From positions 21,959,153 through 22,023,152 of the forward strand of contig OZ026595.1 of the NCBI GenBank assembly GCA_964020085.1: a stretch of DNA of 64,000 nucleotides, given 5' to 3'. The translations under genes were made by a program, and so were the position numbers. Below, in pieces: positions 58,901-64,000 of this stretch. The notes below the pieces were generated by a model. That model searched no databases. It was given only the letters and a program-made list of their open reading frames with translations, and had not been told where the DNA came from. Positions within the stretch are counted from its first letter, which is position 1, and every line of letters starts with the position of its first letter. The stretch is from Micromussa lordhowensis. Taxonomy: Eukaryota; Cnidaria; Anthozoa; Scleractinia; Lobophylliidae.

Positions 58901-61900
58901 CAATATAATACTTGCATTACTGTATAATTAACTGTACATGTTGGGTGATCAAAGTATGAGTACCTTGAAGAGGGAAGTCTTGAAAATGAGAACTTTCTTT
59001 GCAGTGGTGACGGCGAAGACACTGGTGAATATGGCGAATTTGGAGAAGCTGCCTGGCTAAGGACAGGATGCTGAGCACACAGCACAGCATTCTTGTACAA
59101 TTCAAACAGGGGATGCTGTTGGAAGAACAAATTGCAGCGAAATCTTTCAATAAATAGATGATTTCAGACTAAGTTAAAAATGAAATAATTAATGTTTTGG
59201 ACCTCAAATTCACTAAATGCTAAATGTTTTCGACATGGCTGTATAATGTGCATATGGAGAGTAAGGCTGTGTACAATCCCCCCCCCCCCCTCCCCTCATG
59301 CCACAATGCATTATTTTGTATTCATCAATCTCAAGTTATTAAATTTATCTCATTTGAAAATTAAAATTTTACCCTCGCTGTGATGTCTCTAGCAGTCTCT
59401 TGTGATGTTCCTAAAATATTAATTAACAATATTAATTGATCTTGTAAGTAATTTAAGTTAAACACAGTCTTTTAAGTCAATTAGCACTACAGAAAACAAT
59501 ATTACATGTAGCTCCTGTAGAGTGGGACACTTTGGCCTGATGCTATTAAAGTTAACCTTCTTGTGTGACACGACTATTGTTCCAACGATTTTGTGTGGTC
59601 AAAAATTTAGAATCACATTATAAAAATGTTGGTGACTCAGGGAAACTTAAAGCTGCAGCGATTGAGTTGGAAGGTTTGGAAGAGGATTTCAGTGAGATTG
59701 AAAGAGTGGCCAGGGGATATCTAAACAGCAGTCTGAGTCACAGTGGTAGCTTAAACGGTTCCAGAACAATGCCAAGTGGACAATCTGTGATTAAGGATCA
59801 GTCAGCACGACTCAAAGAGGAGATTAGTAGGCAAGAACAGAAACTGAAGCAAGTTGTACTTGTATACAGTATATCCTGGAGAAAACCTACTAAGAGTATC
59901 ACAAAAAGCTGGAGAAGAAAAACAAGCGAAGGAACAAGACCAAGGAGGTAAGAAAGCTGTAACACTGTTGTGGACAGTCCATGTAAGCAAGTGAGAGATC
60001 TAGTGGCAGGAACAAAGAGAGAAAGTTGAAGATATGACAGTTCCAGAGCAACCGTCAAGGGATAAAAATCCTCTGAGGGTTCAGATGACCACAGTCAAAG
60101 TACCCCCAATTGCCTCCGGTGATTTATCCACAGATTTACCCATGCTACTCTTAACAGCATGGCAGCTTCATTTTCTCCATTGAGTAGAATTGTATATTCA
60201 TCAACTCCAATCGTTCCTCAAGCCTCAGTGTCCCAAATGACCACAATACATGTAGGTGGTCAACTGCTGTATTTCAGTACAACCATCTGCCAAGAAATAT
60301 GACTCAGAGTTTCCCCTAGCAGCCGAAAACCATCTTGAAAAGTACGTACATGGATGACAGTGTGGATTCAGTACCTGATGTGAGAACTGCAGATGAACCA
60401 TACGTCTACCAGTTGTAGAAGCTCTGGGGTTCTGCTGGAATGTATGCCAGGAAGTGGTTGCAGAGCATTCCATCTTCAGACTGTGCCACCGAAGTTGATC
60501 TTGATCGTGGTGAACTGCCTCAAGTCAAAACCTTAGGAGTTCTTTGGTGCCCTGTGGAAGATGTCAAGTCAAACGGCCTGCTGAAAAATGTGACCAAACA
60601 AAATGAAACTTCTTAAAAGGGACAGCAACACTGTTTAACCCTCTTGGTCTGTTAATGCCATACACTGTCTGAGCCAAGATCCTGCTTCAAGAAATGTGGG
60701 CAAGTGATGTGGACTGGAATGAGCCAGTCGGCAAAAACCTGTCAAGGAAACAAACACAATGGTCCAATGAACTGTCAGCACTGTCCAGCCTTAAGATTCT
60801 GCGATGCTTGAAAAATCCCACTAGTGTTGAGATGACCATGCACACTTTTGTGGACTCATCCCAAGAAGCATAATTATGGTGCAGCATGTTATGTTAGACA
60901 TCTTTAAAGGATGGAACTGTAACTTGCAGCCTTGTGGCATAAAAATCCTGCATCGCACCACTTCAAGCTGTAAGCATACCACGATTAGAACTCGTGGCTG
61001 CTGTTGCAGGACACAAACTTGAAGAAACCATTGGTCAGGTTACTTGGCATGGATTTTCTGGTCTGACATGCTTTACTAGATCTGCGGAAAGAGTAGAAAG
61101 TGTAAACAATTTGTGGCCAATCGTGTTGAAGAAATCCAAGCGTTGACCAATCCAGAGCAATGGAGATACATGCTGACTGCCATGAACCCTGGCTGATTCA
61201 CTAACAAGAGGGCTTAGTGTCTCTTGCTGAAAAAGAAAAATGGTGGAGTGGTCCAGTCTGCTAGAAGCAAGATCCTTCTGAGTGGCCAGAGAACAAAATC
61301 ATAACAAAGAGAGCGTTGGATGTTGAGATCCAAAAATCATACCAGATAAAGGAACATACTGAGGAAAAAGCATTTATTTCTTCAAGCAGAGAAAACCAAC
61401 TACATGTAGAATAAAAAAGATACCAAGTTGGAGTATGCTTACAAGAGTTTCTGCACAAGTAAACCGCTTCATAGCGGACTGTCGTTTACCAGTAGCTCTT
61501 TGGAGGGAACAACCCAGATGAAGTCATCTTTGAAGTAGAAGTCCTCAAGGAAGAGATGCGAGCAGTAAAGGCTGGGAGAGAAATACCAAGTGCAAGTAAA
61601 CTGCAACCTTTGAAACCTGTTTTAGAAGAAGATGGAGTCTTGTGGTGTGATGGAAGAGTCCGCTATGTATAGTGCCTTCCATGGGAGACCCGTTATCCCA
61701 CAGTCATTGGGTCACGACTCTCATAATCAAGCAAGCACACGAGCAGACTCAACATGTCCGAACCAATCAGGTGTTAGCTCAGCTTTCACTTCAGTATTGG
61801 ATAATGTCAGTGAGAGGCGATCAAAGAGTGGGAAAAAGAGTGCATGCAATGCTGAAGAAGGAAGGCTATCCCAGCCATGGCCTCTTTGGTTGAATTACGT

Positions 61901-63289
61901 ACTCAGAAGTCTTTATGTGCCTTCAGCCAAACATCTGCTGACTTTGGGGAACCTTTCCTTACTAAACAAGGAAGAGGCAAGACCTATCAGAAGAGGTACC
62001 TCTGTCTATTCACATGTTTAGCGACAAGGGCTGTGCACCTGGAAGTAGCATTTACCCTTGACACTGACTCGTTTCTAAATGCATTCTTTTGGATGGCATC
62101 GCGATACTCCTCCCAGAAGATGCTGTGTGTGACAATGGTACTACATAACTTTGTTGGTGGGAGGAATGAACTAAAGGAGTTAGAAGCCCTGGACAAGAAG
62201 AAAATTCAGGAGGCCAAGCTAAGTTATGGAGTCAATTGGCACTTTAATCCCCCGCTCGCCCTGCATTTCAGTGGTGTACTGTACATGACATTCTGATTAA
62301 GGCTGCAAAGAAAGCCATTAAAGTCATCTTGAACTGATGACTATACCACGGATGAAGAACTTTTGAGTGCTGTTGTAGGCACAGAAGGGTTAATGAATTC
62401 TTGACCACTGACGTACCAGTCAACCAATCCAACTGGCCTGACCCCTCTTGTCCCAAATCATTACCTTCACAGCCAGTTAGGGGGGAAATTTGCACCTGAA
62501 ACTGTCGATGAGGTGGCCTTTAACCCGAAAAAGAGATGGAGCTGAGTGCAGGAACTTGTTTGCCACTTCTGGCACAGGTGGTTATGGGAGTGGATTCCAA
62601 GCCTTAGTGGAAGGAACAAGTGGCATAGTGATCAAGCTGACTTGAAAGTTAGAGATGTGGTTATTGTGATGTCCACAGATACTCTGAGAGGCAAATGTCT
62701 CAAATCGTGAAGTGTTCCCTAGTAAAGACAAGTGACAAAGTTAGAGTTGTCGACATCAAGTTGGAAGGAGTGTGTTTCAGAGACCAATTGTGAAACTTTG
62801 CCCTTTGGAGCATTAGTGACTATTAAGTTAGGTCAGTATGAACATTCTGTAACATGAACAGTTATATTATATTGAACATTGATTTCAAGCGTACATTGTT
62901 CAAAGAGAACATTGAATCAAATGAGCTACTTAACTAAGTTTAAATGTTTAATTTTTATTGATATTGCATATCAAGCAGGGGTGAATGTTCCGACAATTTT
63001 ATTACGTAATCGTAGTGCATGCAAGCGCAGTTAAATGTATCAGACCACCAAGAAATGATTATGCAAAAAAAGAATGCCAACAACAAAGAAATGGTTCTGC
63101 ACATATTATCAAGAAAATTGATTGGTTTTACTAAGACTTAAGCAAACAAACAGTTTTTGGTTGGTTTAGTAAAAGCAGAACTATGAATTAGTTTCACTTG
63201 CTAAATTACATAAAAAAAAACAAGTCCTAACTGGAACTTGGAGTCCTTCCTTGTCCAGAGCTAGATGCATTGCTGTCATCATTGGAAAC
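40513..63289 (-). CDS. MUN-domain (Unc13/Munc13-like) protein with C-terminal DEP domain, 22-23 exons
   Basis: Exons right to left: 63289-63232 (tentative), 59410-59373, 59115-58964, 58800-58584, 57893-57652, 57085-56927, 56035-55933, 55441-55178, 53935-53781, 53121-52939, 51657-51375, 50944-48818, 48581-48383, 48068-47992, 47176-46975, 46327-46203, 45837-45652, 44962-44879, 44634-44569, 43906-43826, 42903-42651, 42072-41869, 40958-40513. All use GT-AG and every phase agrees, giving at least 1,948 aa. The middle and C-terminal helical regions match the MUN/MHD pattern of Munc13 proteins, which act in SNARE-dependent vesicle priming. A DEP domain and acidic tail follow MHD2, where Munc13 has a C2 domain. 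No C1 or C2 domain is visible; the true N terminus may lie right of the window. Confidence 0.85.
41312..41491. mobile_element. Fold-back MITE in the last intron
   Basis: Arms GCAATAGAGTACTTTTACCG ... CGGAAAATGAACGCTATTGC, with inner 'gtttacatag'/'ctatgtaag' and 'gggttgcgataattctcg'/'cgaattctccgaacgcccc'. Preceded by TATTATATAAAAG, and 90 bp further by GCGCTCTCATTGG. It lies between the acidic-tail exon and the second DEP exon. Confidence 0.75.
41731..41775. repeat. Short minisatellite CAGTTA / CTACAGTTACAGT
   Basis: Hexamer CAGTTA repeated with CTACAGTT variants over about 45 bp, intronic. Confidence 0.8.
41869..42903 (-). CDS. MUN-DEP gene: DEP domain exons
   Basis: Exons 42903-42651 and 42072-41869. 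After a linker (MLITQQQFRIDELTSSVSV) come FVIQAMLKDLHVTRKCFSG, AALVEWMENYVRR, then FGELV or, after splicing, QYLLERGMLICVSH. This is the DEP fold: helix, 'CFxGxxLVxWL' motif, 'GQxLLxxGhI' helix. DEP domains commonly target proteins to membranes or receptors. The end of the second exon is a basic/Gln-rich linker. The junction completes a Gly codon (G|GC), phase 1. Confidence 0.85.
42402..42580. mobile_element. Fold-back MITE in an intron of the MUN-DEP gene
   Basis: About 75-bp arms: AACAAATTGATATCAGTTTT ... and AAAACTGACGTCAATTTGTT, with inner GTCATGACATTGTTAAAGTAG against CTACTTTGACAATGCTATGAC, around a ~30-bp loop. A CGCGCGCTCATTGG word lies 105 bp to the left. Confidence 0.8.
43686..43766. 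repeat. (AAT)n/(AAC)n microsatellite, intronic
   Basis: Interrupted runs of aataat and aacaat over about 80 bp. Confidence 0.85.
43826..45837 (-). CDS. MUN-DEP gene: MHD2-like exons
   Basis: Four exons (45837-45652, 44962-44879, 44634-44569, 43906-43826), all phase 0 at both ends. Key signatures are RLTPAMELLSRELQRFHGVL, YPESFNRFLTDLW, then RFFYGGGDGLSYDKL and QYLQLYTNSTDRLISMYHSL. This order (helix with L..E.F.R.L..LW, then a F..GG.GL turn, then LYT..TD.LI) is the hallmark of the Munc13 MHD2 module. It is the strongest evidence for the family call. Confidence 0.82.
43948..44001. repeat. (TCTG)n microsatellite, intronic
   Basis: ctgtctatctgtctgtccat and further tctg units over about 54 bp, only 40 bp from the exon ending at 43906. 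Confidence 0.85.
44035..44250. mobile_element. Palindromic MITE, copy 2 (partner at 5,075-5,320)
   Basis: Reverse orientation to copy 1: 'ctcaaactcattaat...aaagaaaatcacaaccgtg', then arms 'ctcatcggctatccaaacacc' and 'ggatatcccaatgaaacactg...ctcgtgtttgat'. The loop differs from copy 1. It sits in the intron between exons 44569-44634 and 43826-43906. Confidence 0.7.
47795..47912. mobile_element. Small MITE in an intron
   Basis: Inverted ends GTTGTTCGAAGG...ATTAACGCTATCCAC and GTGGATAGCGTTACCTACCG...TTTGAACAAC, 118 bp in total. The centre contains a second 'gctatccagaggata' copy. No target duplication resolved. Confidence 0.75.
48818..50944 (-). CDS. MUN-DEP gene: 709-codon exon encoding a disordered insert
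   Basis: A single 2,127-nt exon, phase 0 at both ends, bounded by ttttag|TCTGG and TTCAG|GTACTG. About the first 640 residues are Ser/Glu/Asp/Lys/Asn-rich with little hydrophobic content and read as intrinsically disordered. The last ~65 (SSFVDVICAVNRVTAFACHL...) return to helical MUN-like sequence. Two 58-residue units repeat in tandem (VKPLENGKHSEDAEPSGSL and VVKSLENGHHPESAQSSGSL, at about 50,030-50,200 and 49,860-50,030). Proline-directed sites and Ser clusters suggest phosphorylation. Because both ends are phase 0, skipping this exon would keep the frame. Confidence 0.88.
51375..59410 (-). CDS. MUN-DEP gene: N-terminal MUN-like region (10 exons)
   Basis: This covers residues 1-599 of the model. 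It opens ARDITARHPLFELYKNAVL, then a Ser/Pro linker (SPNSPYSPVSSPSP) and helical segments. LLKEFELRYGVGLLF (exon 56927-57085) aligns by eye with the Munc13 'EEFGMRY' helix region before MHD1. Further helical exons carry LLKLILEIHHEVNYYN, MMELAAVKFYSLLMSDVEQL and RWRQPFQEFALQWLDSI. These are consistent with the elongated helical rod of a MUN domain, which contacts syntaxin and synaptobrevin in Munc13; that contact is inferred from the family only. Confidence 0.75.
54241..54545. mobile_element. Two tRNA-derived SINE fragments facing each other
   Basis: On the minus strand at 54241-54310: a box B-like GGGTTCGATTCC followed by TGTCAGGGACTCAGCATTTT. On the + strand at 54444-54545: GTAGCTCAATGGATAGAGCA (box A), GGGTTCGACTCC (box B), TGTCGGGGACTCAGAATTTT and a T-rich tail. 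Shared sequence after box B shows one SINE family, inverted about a ~130-bp spacer, all in an intron. An isolated tRNA pseudogene is a weaker alternative for the + strand copy. Confidence 0.7.
55816..55867. repeat. 22-bp minisatellite, three units
   Basis: 'attgagactgtactctaatc' repeated nearly perfectly, the third unit partial, in an intron. Confidence 0.8.
58137..58233. mobile_element. Fold-back element in an intron
   Basis: Arms ATGAAATTTATCTTCTCGTG..TTGAAAAATA and TATTTTTCAAC..CTCAAAGATAAATTTTGTAT around 'cttcactcgttcgctgcactcactcacg'. A neighbouring stretch 57,935-58,065 has degenerate repeats of 'ggaaaatgttcggaaatctt'. Confidence 0.7.
59565..62846 (+). mobile_element. Decayed BEL/Pao retrotransposon, antisense to the MUN-DEP gene
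   Basis: The + strand holds pieces in several frames. A gag-like start (ESHYKNVGDSGKLKAAAIEL, 59.6 kb) leads directly to late RT sequence with TYMDDSVDSV (YxDD, about 60,345), so a large internal deletion removed protease and most of RT. Then come ARKWLQSIPSS, VKTLGVLWCPVEDV, RNase H-like TMHTFVDSSQEA and PRLELVAAVAGHKL (60.8-61.0 kb), an integrase region (HEQTQHVRTNQVL; YQKRYLCLFTCLATRAVHLE; NFVGGRNELKEL, 61.7-62.2 kb) and a C-terminal fragment near 62.65-62.81 kb. Frameshifts and stops are frequent. TGTAACATGAAC at about 62,847 could start a 3' LTR; no matching 5' LTR was seen. Confidence 0.85.
63232..63289 (-). CDS. Tentative 5'-most exon of the MUN-DEP gene
   Basis: 58 nt between acceptor attctgcag|GTTTCC and donor TTCCA|GTTAGG. 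It encodes VSNDDSNASSSGQGRTPSS and leaves one base that joins in phase to the next exon (59410). If the donor is ignored, the same frame stops at once (TTCCAGTTAG, Ser-stop), so it could instead be the last exon of a neighbouring gene to the right. The phase match favours the internal-exon reading, but only modestly. The BEL/Pao remnant would then sit in the intron. Confidence 0.4.
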
Positions 63290-63449
63290 CTGCAGAATTA
63301 ATAAAAAATGTGTCAAAAAATACACAATATTAATTAAGAATGAATTTTATTCTCACAGTAATTAATATCCTGTTTCACATTTAAGTACAGTGAAAAACAT
63401 TACAGAGGACGAGTGATAAAATAAGCCACTCACAACACCACTTCAGAAT

Positions 63450-63664
63450 CGGCAGGTATTTTTTGCAGGTCACATTCCACAGGTTACAATTACAGGTCAC
63501 TCAATATTTGCCCGAAAACAGCATAAAAACAATCTAAACAGTGCTAACAGAACGAGGCTAGCCCTAAAGTATATCTTCAGTAAAAACATATTTTGTTTGG
63601 GTGCACAATTCTAGAGACCTGTGACTGTGACCTGTGGAATGTGACCTGTAAAAAAAACCTGTCT
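63450..63664. mobile_element. MITE with 9-bp target duplication
   Basis: 47-bp inverted arms (CAGGTATTTTTTGCAGGTCA, then CATTCCACAGG on the left; the reverse in 63,615-63,661) match at about 90%. The direct repeat CTTCAGAAT lies immediately outside both ends (63,441-63,449 and 63,665-63,673). A 9-bp duplication is characteristic of Mutator-like elements; an 8-bp hAT reading is also possible. The arms contain internal ACAGGTCAC/ACAGGTTAC subrepeats. Confidence 0.75.
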
Positions 63665-63673
63665 CTTCAGAAT

Positions 63674-64000
63674 GAAGAATCTGATTTTGCTGTGATCAGA
63701 CTCATAATTGATGACAAGGTTTCTGTTGTATGTTGGACCAGTGCACAATCTTGATTGGCTGCGAATTATAGTATGTTGAAATATTACAGTATACAAACTG
63801 TAGCTCAGAAATAGCACATACACAAGAACTTCAGCTGGTACAAGAACTTCTTTGTGGTTAGAAATTAAAAAGTGCAATATAACTCCTTTGCAGTAAGCTT
63901 TCCACTCTGAAAGAACTTCATCGAAAACAGAAAAAAGGTGAGAAAAATCACTATACATTGTAACAAGCTAGACCAAAAGTTCTTGGGCAACAAGTGGCAC
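63674..64000 (-). other. Right edge, possible but unproven coding stretch
   Basis: A minus-strand open stretch at about 63,800-63,958 (SVFDEVLSEWKAYCKGV) has exon-like composition but no clear acceptor/donor pair or family. If the MUN-DEP gene extends right, its next exon could be here or beyond the window. Confidence 0.2.

Noticed and set aside
63611..63958. Minus-strand 115-codon open frame at the right edge
   Set aside because: The left half is MITE sequence; only a short stretch near 63,900 looks exon-like and no splice pair or family was found.
1..64000. CRISPR arrays, bacterial operons, phage or plasmid features
   Set aside because: No regularly spaced repeats with unique spacers, no prokaryotic gene density and abundant GT-AG introns; the window is animal nuclear DNA.

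Overview
This is a window of AT-rich, intron-containing animal nuclear DNA. An FGF gene, a Munc13-like gene with many small exons, tRNA-headed SINEs, Ty3/gypsy and BEL/Pao retrotransposons, L1-like and CR1/L2-like LINEs and a dense set of palindromic MITEs together point to a cnidarian, most likely an anthozoan such as a stony coral. That assignment is an inference from content; no marker gene was searched. No bacterial-type operon, CRISPR array, rRNA or intact tRNA gene was seen.

Layout. 1-1.8 kb: possible 3' end of a + strand gene entering from the left. 2.4-2.8 kb: a possible minus-strand exon. 2.95-5.8 kb: a diverged tandem array of ~400-bp units holding a palindromic MITE. 6-9.4 kb: short duplications and an (AT)n tract. 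9,412-14,346: a nearly intact, young Ty3/gypsy element on the minus strand with 144-bp LTRs, PBS, PPT and 5-bp target duplication. 14.8-15.5 kb: a ZAD-like zinc-binding exon (+) convergent with a RecQ-helicase fragment (-) carrying one in-frame stop. 16-20.4 kb: two SINE copies, then a decayed L1-like LINE broken by TTAA-flanked MITEs. 21.4-22.9 kb: a CR1/L2-like LINE with its own insertion, and an interstitial telomeric tract. 23-26 kb: palindromic MITEs and a third SINE. 28.5-28.75 kb: a possible small minus-strand gene start.

Two convincing host genes lie on the minus strand. (1) 32,987-35,977: a complete five-exon FGF ligand gene (224 aa predicted) with signal peptide, a 104-nt core exon, a basic C-terminal tail and an upstream TATA box. 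(2) 40,513 to at least 59,410, probably 63,289: 22-23 exons whose phases all agree, encoding at least 1,948 aa. The product resembles the MUN/MHD region of Unc13/Munc13 exocytosis proteins, is interrupted by a 709-residue disordered segment encoded by one exon, and ends in a DEP domain plus an acidic tail in the place where Munc13 normally has a C2 domain. A BEL/Pao remnant lies antisense in its 5'-most visible intron.

The FGF gene is a signalling ligand and the MUN-DEP gene probably a vesicle-priming or tethering factor. They are neighbours in the same orientation, but nothing in the sequence shows that they work together. The rest is repeat-rich intergenic DNA, with a strong excess of the palindrome TACATGTA.
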